Assembly: GCF_030269765.1 (NCBI RefSeq) | Contig: NZ_BSTX01000001.1 | Span: 2,039,571 to 2,103,570 of the forward strand | Reading direction: 5' to 3' | From: Actinorhabdospora filicis | Lineage (GTDB): Bacteria; Actinomycetota; Actinomycetes; Mycobacteriales; Micromonosporaceae | Length of the DNA stretch: 64,000 nucleotides | Shown here: positions 7,777 through 15,307 of the stretch, piece by piece | Position numbering within the stretch: the stretch's first letter is position 1 | Layout of the letters: the number at the start of each line of letters is the position of its first letter | The notes under the pieces: generated by a model | What the model was told of the DNA's origin: nothing | What the model saw: only the letters and a program-made list of their open reading frames with translations | The model's database searches: none | Program-made: the position numbers and the translations under genes

Positions 7777-8769
7777 ATGCGGCAAGAAGCGGAGACCCCC
7801 ACTCCCATCCGGGAAGCGGCGTACTCACTGAGCAGCGGACTGCACAAGGTGCTGTCCATCGCCGCGCCCTCCGACGGCGAGATGGAATCGGCGCTCGCCG
7901 GTCTGATAGCCGCTGCCGGTACCGCACGTCTCAGCGAGATGTTCGATGAGGACTACGAGCTCGAAGACGCCGAGACGTTCGCGAGTGTCGCGGGCAGCGA
8001 CCTCACGTCCCTCGTGCTGGAGTGGTGGAGCTGGATCCCGTCGACGTTCCGGTACTTCTACGAGCGCGACTACACCCTGACCGAGGCCGCGATGGAGCAG
8101 CTGACCTCGGCGGTGGACGAGCTGAAGTCGTCGCGGATGGCGGCCTTGCTCTCGGTCGGCAGCGCGGTCGACGATTGGCACGGGGACGCGCGGGACGCCT
8201 TCCGCGATTCATGGCTCGGGCCGCTGGAGTACAGCGGGATCGGCGCGCAGCAGAGCCTTCTCCTGGAACTCCACGCCGCGATGCTGGCCTATGACGCGAT
8301 CCTCCGCCAAGCCCGGATCGACGCCCGCGAGATCGCGGTGGAGGCGGTGAAGGTGCTCGACAGCCTCACCGAGTCCAATCCGGACGAGGCGAAGGTGCTG
8401 CTCGGCATCGCGGGGGTGGCCGTGGCCGTGGTCACCGCGGTCCAGACCGGCGGCACCTCGATCGGGATCACCCTCGGGCTGCTCGGCGCAGGCCTGGCGG
8501 CCTCGACCACGGCCATCGACGCCGTCAACCTCAGCGGGGACACCTCTGATGATGTGATGGCCTCGGTGAAAGCCGCCTTCGACGCGCTCAAGAACGAGAT
8601 GCTGGCGCAGGAGCGGGCTATCGCCGAGGCCCTGGCCCGCACCCAGGAGGAGGTGGACGGTGACCTGCGTCGAGGTGGCGGAAACCTGCTGCCCACAGAG
8701 GTCTACAAGCCGGGCACCGTGGACCTGACCACCGGCGCGGTGCCGCCGAGCGATCAATTTCAGCGCTGA
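7777..8769 (+). CDS. WXG100-like protein with a C-terminal hydrophobic region
   Basis: 330 residues from the ATG, which has GGGGAGGTG at ideal distance; a GTG nine bases earlier is an alternative. A WXG-type turn, W134-H-G, sits between two long helices (ELKSSRMAALLSVGSAVDD before, ARDAFRDSWLGPLEYSG after), the hairpin design of type VII (ESX) substrates. Residues 208-250 form a glycine-rich hydrophobic segment (VAVAVVTAVQTGG, ITLGLLGAGLAAS) that could insert in membranes. A helical stretch and a polar tail follow. The protein is much longer than classical 100-residue WXG proteins and resembles larger two-domain substrates. Its neighbours (EspC-like, lipoprotein, YbaB-like) support a type VII-associated role, but no EccC ATPase or other core component is present in the window. 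Confidence 0.7.
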   Translation: MRQEAETPTPIREAAYSLSSGLHKVLSIAAPSDGEMESALAGLIAAAGTARLSEMFDEDYELEDAETFASVAGSDLTSLVLEWWSWIPSTFRYFYERDYTLTEAAMEQLTSAVDELKSSRMAALLSVGSAVDDWHGDARDAFRDSWLGPLEYSGIGAQQSLLLELHAAMLAYDAILRQARIDAREIAVEAVKVLDSLTESNPDEAKVLLGIAGVAVAVVTAVQTGGTSIGITLGLLGAGLAASTTAIDAVNLSGDTSDDVMASVKAAFDALKNEMLAQERAIAEALARTQEEVDGDLRRGGGNLLPTEVYKPGTVDLTTGAVPPSDQFQR

Positions 8770-8784
8770 ACCGGGAGAGTTCTC

Positions 8785-9564
8785 ATGACGCGTCTACGAA
8801 ACGCCCGGGCCGCAGCGGGGGTCCTGTGTCTCCTCGTGCTGACCGCCTGCTCTCGACCTCCCGGGCCGGACCCGACCCCGCCGCAGCCCACGTACTCGCA
8901 GCGGCTACCCCAGGTGCGCTCCACCCCGGTGGCCTCCGACGGAGGCAGCGCCGAGATCGTGGACACCGGCCTGACGGTGAGCCCCGCCTCCTCTCAGGAG
9001 TACGGCACCGACTACTGGTGGGCTGTGGCGATCAAGAACACCAGTGCGACCGACCTCTTGGTGACCGTCGACTTCGACAGCGGTGGCACCGCCGCCGACG
9101 GCCGAGACCACGGAGAGCGGGTCAAGCTCCACACCATCCTTCCCGGCCAGACGATGTACACCGGAAGGTTCACGGGTGGCAAGAACCCTCCGGTCAAGCT
9201 GAACCCCTTCGTCGTCGAAACCGAGTGGTACCCGATGAGCGAACTCGCCCTGCGCGGGTTCGACGCGGGTCTGGAACTGACCGAGGGCGGATTCGACTCC
9301 GCCACCAGCACCTATGTCCATGCCACCTACACATCTCGTAGCGTCGGCGTCCAAGATCAACCGGTCGACATTCTCGTGGCCCTACGCGACAGTCGAGGGA
9401 AACTTCTCGGCGCCATCCGGGTCAGTGCCGGTGGAAACGCCGTCCCCGCCGGCCCGCGCACCATTGCGGGTGATTTCGACGAGGACCGATGGCCACCCGA
9501 AGCCGACCGCGCCAAGAGCCAGATCCTGATCAGCAGTACCTGCTGCGCCATCATCCCCGACTGA
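8785..9564 (+). CDS. Lipoprotein, second copy of the beta-rich family
   Basis: 259 residues with a clear lipoprotein signal: basic start, hydrophobic core, and lipobox L19-T-A-C22. The mature protein has two beta-rich repeats. The first starts with GLTVSP and has WAVAIKNTSATDLLVTVDFD and LPGQTMYTGRF; the second has YVHATYTSRSV and DILVALRDSRGKLLGAIRV followed by VPAGPRTI. This is the pattern of FxLYD-like or interaction-type beta sandwiches. A SSTCCAII tail ends it. It is homologous to the truncated gene at the left edge. RBS GGGAGA lies seven bases before the ATG. Being anchored outside the membrane, it could bind an envelope partner of the neighbouring secretion-like proteins; this is inference. 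Confidence 0.8.
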   Translation: MTRLRNARAAAGVLCLLVLTACSRPPGPDPTPPQPTYSQRLPQVRSTPVASDGGSAEIVDTGLTVSPASSQEYGTDYWWAVAIKNTSATDLLVTVDFDSGGTAADGRDHGERVKLHTILPGQTMYTGRFTGGKNPPVKLNPFVVETEWYPMSELALRGFDAGLELTEGGFDSATSTYVHATYTSRSVGVQDQPVDILVALRDSRGKLLGAIRVSAGGNAVPAGPRTIAGDFDEDRWPPEADRAKSQILISSTCCAIIPD

Positions 9565-9574
9565 AAGGCCCGCC

Positions 9575-10168
9575 GTGGGAGAGCTCGCCGATCGTCTCGC
9601 GCGTGTCACCGTCCAGGTCACCTCGCCCGACGGGAATCTACGGGCCCGGGTGCGCGGACGCCGGTTCGAGACCGTCGAGCTGCGTCTCGGCTCCTACCGC
9701 CGCTACCGCGAGCGCGAGCTGGAGCACCAGTTGGCGCGTACCGCCACGCTCCTGTTCACCGGCCGGGAACGGGCCGTCGCGCAGATCATCGCCGACGCGG
9801 GCCTGCGCCGCCGGACCGATCCGGCCGACGCCCGCGATCCCGCGCAGCGCCGCTACCTGGACCTGATCCGCACGATGCCCGTGGTCGGCACGGGACCGGG
9901 CGAGCGGGTCCGGTTCCGCAGCGCGGGAATGATCGAGTGGACCTGCCGCATCGAGGACGGCACGCTGCGACGGCTCGACGAGGCGGAGTTCGCCACCGAG
10001 ACCGTCGGCGCGGCGGCGGACTTCCTGCGCCGCCGCGCGCACGAGACCCGCCTGGCCAAGGACGAGTGCTACGGCCTGGCGATCCCCGCGCTGACGCGCG
10101 AGCGCGAAGCCCGCGCCCGCTCCCTCGCCCGGGGCGAACCCGCTCCGTATACAGAGGACGCCTGGTAG
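9575..10168 (+). CDS. YbaB-like protein, second copy
   Basis: 197 residues from a GTG start, ten bases after the lipoprotein stop. Like the copy at 555-1064 it begins with beta strands around VTVQVTSPDG and RARVRGRRF, then a YRRYRERELEHQLARTATLL helix and a TGRERA turn, and ends in a charged helix (LAKDECYGL) plus a variable tail. No export signal and no metal motif. The YbaB/EbfC resemblance is based on the strand-strand-helix layout and the genomic partner genes. Paired order with the lipoprotein is kept in both copies, suggesting the two proteins work together although one is predicted inside and one outside the cell. Confidence 0.7.
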   Translation: MGELADRLARVTVQVTSPDGNLRARVRGRRFETVELRLGSYRRYRERELEHQLARTATLLFTGRERAVAQIIADAGLRRRTDPADARDPAQRRYLDLIRTMPVVGTGPGERVRFRSAGMIEWTCRIEDGTLRRLDEAEFATETVGAAADFLRRRAHETRLAKDECYGLAIPALTREREARARSLARGEPAPYTEDAW

Positions 10169-10241
10169 CCCCGTGCCTGGCCGCAGCCGCAGCCGCAAGT
10201 CACCCGGCCAGAGCGACCACTGGCAGAGGGGGAGTCTGAGG

Positions 10242-10418
10242 GTGGAGACGGAGTCGCCCCCTCAGGAGGGAGGAGCGGAGTTCACCGCCCAGCTGTCCCG
10301 GTTCACCGAGGCTCTGCGCTACCCCGAAATCGTCGGCGCGGACTCCTGGATCTCGCCCGGCGCGTGGCCCCCTAAAGACGACCACCCCACCATATTCCCG
10401 GACCCGGGTGTCTCATGA
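10242..10418 (+). CDS. Small 58-residue protein in the type VII-like operon
   Basis: The GTG at 10242 has a GGGGGAG ribosome binding site seven bases upstream, much better than the in-frame GTG at 10173, which would give 81 residues. The protein contains SRFTEALRYPEIV and a proline/tryptophan-rich end (SWISPGAWPPKDD) with no membrane segment. The stop codon overlaps the ATG of the next gene. I do not recognise a family. The tight packing and overlap argue that it is translated. Confidence 0.5.
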   Translation: METESPPQEGGAEFTAQLSRFTEALRYPEIVGADSWISPGAWPPKDDHPTIFPDPGVS

Positions 10419-11020
10419 ATCGTGCACGCGTCCTCATCATCGCCGCCGCGCTGGCCGTGGCCGCCACCGCGATCTACCTCTACAAGACCCGGACCGTTGA
10501 GTCCGCTCCCAGCGTCACGATTCCCACGCCGCCCGGCCGCGACGGCCTGTCGGGCCGGATCTTCCAATGCGACGAGATGACCGCGGCGACGGTGACCGCG
10601 TACCTCCCCGACGCCAAGCGAGCCGATCAGCTCCTGTGTGTCTGGGAGGGCCACGACGCCGACGGACGAGAGGTGAAGGTCGGGATCAGCCACGACAATC
10701 TCGCCATTCAAGGCGGTCGCGACGGCGGCCGGTCGTGGCGCGACTCCCTCGACGTGACGATGAGCAGCGTCAACGGCTGCACGGCGCCGCCCGGGGGAAG
10801 GCGGGTGACCGAGGTCGAGGTCACCGCTCCCGGCTTCGCGTACAAGGGCGGTTGCCTGACGGAGATCGCCGGCCGCAACTTGATCATCGCTGTGGCGACC
10901 GATGAGTACGCACTCTCCGTCACTGTCAGCGTGCCTTCCGATGACGACCGTCCCAAGCAGGAGCTCGCCGACATGGCCGCCACCGTCCTCGGCGACGCCG
11001 CCGCGTCCCTCGCCGCCTAA
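10415..11020 (+). CDS. Membrane-anchored extracytoplasmic protein
   Basis: 201 residues. A single N-terminal helix (VLIIAAALAVAATAIYLY, residues 6-23) anchors an exported domain that begins after a proline-rich linker. Three cysteines (FQCDEM, LLCVWEG, NGCTAPP) plus one in GGCLTEI may form disulfides. The FQCDEM - VTAYLPDA - CVWEG order recalls DUF3558-like sensors and lipoproteins of actinobacteria, but I would not assign the family. It is the last gene of the operon; its stop overlaps the stop of the convergent response regulator by four bases. Confidence 0.7.
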   Translation: MNRARVLIIAAALAVAATAIYLYKTRTVESAPSVTIPTPPGRDGLSGRIFQCDEMTAATVTAYLPDAKRADQLLCVWEGHDADGREVKVGISHDNLAIQGGRDGGRSWRDSLDVTMSSVNGCTAPPGGRRVTEVEVTAPGFAYKGGCLTEIAGRNLIIAVATDEYALSVTVSVPSDDDRPKQELADMAATVLGDAAASLAA

Positions 11021-11661
11021 CCCGGCACCCTCACCGCCACCCCCCTCCCCCGGTGCGTGTGCAGGTAATGCGGCCTCCCCGCCGTCTCCCCGAGCTTCGC
11101 TCTCAGGCGCGACAGGATCACGTCGACCGATCCGCCGTCGCTCAGGGCGGTGCGGGGCACGATCGCGCCGGGGCGGGCCAGCAGCCGTGCCAGCAGGTCG
11201 AACTCGGCCCGGGTCAGCCGCAATGGCCTGCCGTGCAAGGTCGCCGTGCGGGTGGCGAGGTCGGCGGTGAGGTGGCCGGCGATCAGGGGACGCGGTCGCG
11301 CTCGGCGGAGGACGGCGCCCAGGAGGGCGTGCAGGGCGGCCGGGGAGCAGGGTTTCGGCAGCAGCGCGTCGGCGGCCGTGGCGACGGCGGGGGACGGTGG
11401 GGCGGCGGTGATGGCGAGGACGGGGCGGCCGGATCCGTGGCGGAGCATGGCGATGAGGGCGGGGGCGTCCACATCGGAGGATGCCGGGTCGATGATGATG
11501 GCGTCGGGTTTGGGGTTGGCGCGGCGGACCAGGTCGGCCAGGACGCCACCGGCGGCGGCCACGGGGCGGGACTGGACGAGGTGCCCGTACTGGCCGGTGA
11601 GGGCGGCGGCCAGGCGGCGGCGGGCGCGGGTGTCGTCGTCGAGGATGACCAGGTTCCACAT
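11017..11661 (-). CDS. Orphan OmpR-type response regulator
   Basis: 214 residues from the ATG before WNLVILDDD, preceded by AAGGGG; an upstream ATG would add 20 atypical residues. The receiver domain is intact: acidic cluster D8-D10, phospho-acceptor D58 in AIIIDPASS, T85, and K103 in LLPKPCSP. The C-terminal winged helix starts with LTRAEFDLLARLLARPG and ends RPHYLHTHRGRGVAVRV as in OmpR/PhoB. The region between them is shortened: the recognition helix region has only GGSVDVILSRLRAKLG, without the longer RTV-x-VHI-x-LR-x-K arm. No histidine kinase is encoded nearby, so the partner is unknown. It is divergent from a LysR regulator. Confidence 0.85.
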   Translation of the reverse strand: MWNLVILDDDTRARRRLAAALTGQYGHLVQSRPVAAAGGVLADLVRRANPKPDAIIIDPASSDVDAPALIAMLRHGSGRPVLAITAAPPSPAVATAADALLPKPCSPAALHALLGAVLRRARPRPLIAGHLTADLATRTATLHGRPLRLTRAEFDLLARLLARPGAIVPRTALSDGGSVDVILSRLRAKLGETAGRPHYLHTHRGRGVAVRVPG

Positions 11662-11719
11662 GATCGGTCCCCTTCTGGAGAGGTGGGGGCAGCCTCGCAC
11701 GCACGAACGCGCGGGGGTC

Positions 11720-11736
11720 ATAGATCCGGCTATAAC
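11720..11736 (+). promoter_or_regulatory. Promoter/operator region of the LysR gene
   Basis: TATAAC lies eight bases before the ATG, consistent with a leaderless transcript. It overlaps the imperfect dyad ATAGATCCGGCTAT (ATA-N8-TAT), which is LysR-box-like and could allow autoregulation. Confidence 0.4.
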
Positions 11737-11744
11737 CTGGGCTG

Positions 11745-12710
11745 ATGGATCTGGAGTTGCGGCACCTGCGGGCGGTGTGCGCGATCGCCGACGCCGGGAG
11801 TCTCACCAAGGCGGCGGCGCGGCTGGGCGTGTCGCAACCGGCGCTGTCGGCGCAGCTGCGGCGGGTCGAGCGGGTCCTCGGCGGTGAGCTGTTCGACCGG
11901 GGACGCGGTGGCGCGTGGCCGACGACGCTGGGCGTGCGGACGCTGGAGCGGGTGCGGCCGCTGCTGGCCGAGTTCGACGCCTTCCTGGGCGGCGCGGGGC
12001 GGGACGCGGGGTCCGGGCCGCGGTCGCTGCGGATGGGCTCGGCGCACATGGAGTGCGTGGGCACGATGATCGCGCTGGTGCGCGGTTCGCTGTCCGATGT
12101 GGACTTCCGTTTGCAGGTCGAGCCCTCCGCGCTGACGCTGACGCAGGGGCTGGAGCACGACCGGCTGGACCTGGCGGTGATCGGCTCGGTCGACGATCAC
12201 GAGCCGCCGGTGCCGCCGGGGGTGATCCGGCGGGTGCTGGTGCCGCGGGTTCCGGTGCTGCTGGCCATTTCGGGACGGCACCGGCTGGCCGCGCGCGATG
12301 AGATCGACCTGGCCGAGCTGGCCGGCGAGGACTGGATCTGCCCGCCGGGGCCGGACGACGGATCGCTGTCCTCGCTGCGGGACGCCTGCCGCCGCGCGGG
12401 TTTCGAGCCGCGCGTGAGCTACCAGGTCCCCAGCGGCGGCGGACGGCAGCTCATCGAGAGCGGGCAGGCGGTGGAGCTGGTCGAGCCGACCTCGATCGGG
12501 CTGGGCGGGCTGATCGTCAAGCGCCTCAAGGGCGATCCGATGGGGATGCGCATCAGCCTCGCCTGGCGGGCGGGCCGGTTGTCGCCGGACGAGGCCGACG
12601 TGGTCTACCGAGCGATCGCCGAGGCGTACACGATCCACGCGCGGGGGAACCCGGTGTTCGCGGCGTGGTGGGCGGCGCATCCGGAGGTGCACCCGTACGC
12701 GGGGACGTGA
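11745..12710 (+). CDS. LysR family transcriptional regulator
   Basis: 321 residues. The N terminus is a textbook LysR winged helix: LELRHLRAVCAIADAGSLTKAA, then ARLGVSQPALSAQLRRVERVLGGELFDR. Residues 90-300 form the periplasmic-binding-like effector domain (LRMGSAHMECVGTMIALV, LDLAVIGSVDDHE, GEDWICPPGP, GQAVELVEP). The ligand is unknown. The target may be the divergent response regulator gene, 83 bases away, since LysR proteins commonly act on divergent neighbours. There is no ribosome binding site; a -10-like TATAAC suggests leaderless translation. Confidence 0.9.
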   Translation: MDLELRHLRAVCAIADAGSLTKAAARLGVSQPALSAQLRRVERVLGGELFDRGRGGAWPTTLGVRTLERVRPLLAEFDAFLGGAGRDAGSGPRSLRMGSAHMECVGTMIALVRGSLSDVDFRLQVEPSALTLTQGLEHDRLDLAVIGSVDDHEPPVPPGVIRRVLVPRVPVLLAISGRHRLAARDEIDLAELAGEDWICPPGPDDGSLSSLRDACRRAGFEPRVSYQVPSGGGRQLIESGQAVELVEPTSIGLGGLIVKRLKGDPMGMRISLAWRAGRLSPDEADVVYRAIAEAYTIHARGNPVFAAWWAAHPEVHPYAGT

Positions 12711-13013
12711 CACCGCGAGCCTCCACAAAGGACACCGGCACGGCCTCGATGCGCACTCCCGGAGGCCGTGAGGGTTGCCTCCCGCCCTCCGTTTTAAGGA
12801 ACCGGCAAGGTGCCCGGCCCGGCGGCTGAACCGCGGGTTAAGGCCCGTTGAGTGGACGGTGACGCGCGGCATACGCTCCAGTCCCCTTGATCCGGCCCGG
12901 CAGCCGGCTCGGGGGTGCAATGTCACACGCTATCAACCGGTGCGACCGGCCATAAAGGACGGTCGCCACCCCGCCATTTCCGGTTCATCGCACCATCCCC
13001 TGGGAGCACGCAC
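12711..13013. other. Upstream region and long leader of the collagenase gene
   Basis: No gene seen. It holds a promoter candidate (12848-12877) and a leader of about 130 bases containing a 7-bp inverted repeat (GCGACCG at 12942, CGGTCGC at 12960) before the ribosome binding site. Confidence 0.5.
12848..12877 (+). promoter_or_regulatory. Promoter of the collagenase gene
   Basis: TTGAGT and TACGCT are spaced by 18 bases. Transcription would start near 12884, leaving a leader of about 130 bases with a potential hairpin. Confidence 0.4.
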
Positions 13014-15299
13014 ATGTCCTTCGCAAGCAGCATGATCAAACGATCGTCCCTTTTAGGCGGTCTGGTACCGGTACTCGCCCTGTCGGCGGGTCTGCTGTCC
13101 GCCCCGGCCTACGCCGATCCGGCTGAGCCCGCCCCGGCCGCCGCGCCGGTTACGGCCGGTGAGTCCGACCACGTCCAGAAGGGACGGACGGACCTCGGCG
13201 AGCGCGCGCCGTTCCCGGCGTCCACCGCCGAACTGCGCCGCGACTACGACGACCCGAACAGCGCGGCGGCCGAACCCGCGCGGCCCTCGGCGGCCACGGG
13301 ACGCTCGCTGGCCGCCGCGTCCTGCACCCCCGGCGACTTCGCCGGGCGCAGCGGCAGCGCGCTGGTCACGTTCATCAAGGCGTCCACGACGTCGTGCATC
13401 AACACGTTGTTCAACCTGACCGGGACCAACGCCAACGGCGCGTTCCGCGAGGCGCAGATGGTCACCGTGGCCAACGCGCTGGCGAGCAACGCCTCGGCCT
13501 ACCCGGGCGACAACTCCACCGCCACCGAGCAGCTGGTGCTGTACCTGCGCGCCGGTTACTACGTCCAGTGGTACTACCCGTCCGATGTCGGCACCTACGG
13601 CGCGAGCCTGAAGTCGGCGATCCAGACCGCGCTGGACCGCTTCTTCGCCGACGCCGACAGCTCCAAGGTGACCGACGCCAACGGCGAGATCCTCTCCGAG
13701 ACGGTGACGCTCATCGATTCCGCGCAGGAGAACGCGCGCTACATCTACGTGGTGAAGCGCCTGCTGACCGCCTACAACGCGTCCTATGACCAGTACTGGT
13801 GGATGGTCAACGCGGTCAATAACGTGTACACCGTCCTGTTCCGGGGACATCAGGTGCCCGCGTTCGTGACCGCAGTGCAGAGCGACACCAGCCTGCTGTC
13901 GACGCTGCGCCAGTTCGCCGCCGACCACGTCTCCCTCCTGGGCGGCGACAACGCGTTCCTCACCTCCAACGCCGGACGCGAGCTCGGCCGGTTCCTTCAG
14001 CACACGGCCCTCCAGGCGACGGCGCGGCCGCTGGTGAAGGACCTCCTCGGGCGCAGCTCCATCACCGGCACCACCGCCCCGCTGTGGGTGGGCGTCGCGG
14101 AGATGACCGACTCCTACGACAAGAGCAACTGCTCCTACTACGGCACCTGCGACCTGGCCAACCGGCTGTCGGCCGCCGCGCTGCCCATCTCCTACACGTG
14201 CAGCGCCAGCATCAAGATCCGGGCGCAGCAGATGACCTCGGGCGAGCTGGCCTGGGCGTGCAACAGCCTCACCGGGCAGGACGCCTACTTCCACTCCGTG
14301 GTGCGCGACGCCGGCCCGGTGGCCAACGACCGCAACACCACCATCGAGGTGAACGTCTTCGACTCCAGCGCCGACTACCAGACCTACGCCGGCGCGATCT
14401 TCGGGATCGACACCAACAACGGCGGCATGTACCTGGAGGGCGACCCGTCGGTGGCGGGCAACCAGCCGCGCTTCATCGCCTACGAGGCGGAGTGGCTGCG
14501 CCCGGAGTTCGCCATCTGGAACCTGAACCACGAGTACACCCACTACCTCGACGGCCGCTTCGACATGTTCGGCGACTTCGGCGCCGGGATGACCACGCCG
14601 ACGGTGTGGTGGGTCGAGGGCTTCGCCGAGTACATCTCCTATTCCTACCGCAACATGACCTATGACGCGGCGATCACCGAGGCGGCTAAGAAGACCTACA
14701 CGCTGTCCACGCTGTTCGACACCACCTACGACAACTCCGACTCGACCCGGATCTACCGCTGGGGCTACCTGGCCGTCCGGTTCATGCTCCAGAGCCACCG
14801 CGCCGACATGGACAAGGTGCTCGGGTACTACCGCGCCGGGCAGTGGAGCACCGCCCGCACGTACCTGACCTCCACCGTCGGGACCCGCTACAACGCCGAG
14901 TTCTCCACCTGGCTGGGCGCCTGCGGCGCCGGTAACTGCGGCGGCGGTGGCACCACGCCCACGCTGCCCGAGTGCACCGGCTCCGACACCCGGGCCCTGG
15001 ACAAGGAGTGCGCCCGCAGCAACATCGCGGTCGGCGCCGGGGACCAGAAGTACTTCTACATCTACCTCCCGGCCGGCGTGAGCTCGCTGGAGATCACCTC
15101 GACCGGCGGCACCGGCGAGTGCGACCTCTACTACAACGCGAACTCGTGGGCGACCGCCTCGTCCTACACGCAGAAGTCGGCCGGTGCGGGGACCACCGAG
15201 AAGATCACGGTCACCAGCCCGGCGAGCGGCTACCGCTACATCAGCCTGGTCGGCGGCACCGGCGGCTGCTCGGGGGTGAGCGTGGGCACGAAGTACTAG
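13014..15299 (+). CDS. Secreted M9 family metallopeptidase (collagenase)
   Basis: 761 residues. The ATG chosen gives a classical Sec signal: IKRSS, a hydrophobic core, and SAPAYADP cleavage near residue 35; extending upstream adds an unlikely leader. A propeptide-like region runs to about residue 100. The M9 N-terminal domain follows (QMVTVANALASN, YLRAGYYVQWYYP, FFADADSS). The catalytic domain carries the zinc motif H506-E-Y-T-H510 in NLNHEYTHYLDGRFD, with the downstream WWVEGFAEYI glutamate. After a glycine-rich linker, the last 85 residues resemble a pre-peptidase C-terminal domain (KYFYIYLPAGVSSLEITSTG, SGYRYISLVG). It is predicted to be an extracellular collagen- or gelatin-degrading enzyme. 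It ends eight bases before the convergent cyclase gene. Confidence 0.93.
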   Translation: MSFASSMIKRSSLLGGLVPVLALSAGLLSAPAYADPAEPAPAAAPVTAGESDHVQKGRTDLGERAPFPASTAELRRDYDDPNSAAAEPARPSAATGRSLAAASCTPGDFAGRSGSALVTFIKASTTSCINTLFNLTGTNANGAFREAQMVTVANALASNASAYPGDNSTATEQLVLYLRAGYYVQWYYPSDVGTYGASLKSAIQTALDRFFADADSSKVTDANGEILSETVTLIDSAQENARYIYVVKRLLTAYNASYDQYWWMVNAVNNVYTVLFRGHQVPAFVTAVQSDTSLLSTLRQFAADHVSLLGGDNAFLTSNAGRELGRFLQHTALQATARPLVKDLLGRSSITGTTAPLWVGVAEMTDSYDKSNCSYYGTCDLANRLSAAALPISYTCSASIKIRAQQMTSGELAWACNSLTGQDAYFHSVVRDAGPVANDRNTTIEVNVFDSSADYQTYAGAIFGIDTNNGGMYLEGDPSVAGNQPRFIAYEAEWLRPEFAIWNLNHEYTHYLDGRFDMFGDFGAGMTTPTVWWVEGFAEYISYSYRNMTYDAAITEAAKKTYTLSTLFDTTYDNSDSTRIYRWGYLAVRFMLQSHRADMDKVLGYYRAGQWSTARTYLTSTVGTRYNAEFSTWLGACGAGNCGGGGTTPTLPECTGSDTRALDKECARSNIAVGAGDQKYFYIYLPAGVSSLEITSTGGTGECDLYYNANSWATASSYTQKSAGAGTTEKITVTSPASGYRYISLVGGTGGCSGVSVGTKY

Positions 15300-15307
15300 C
15301 GGGACCT

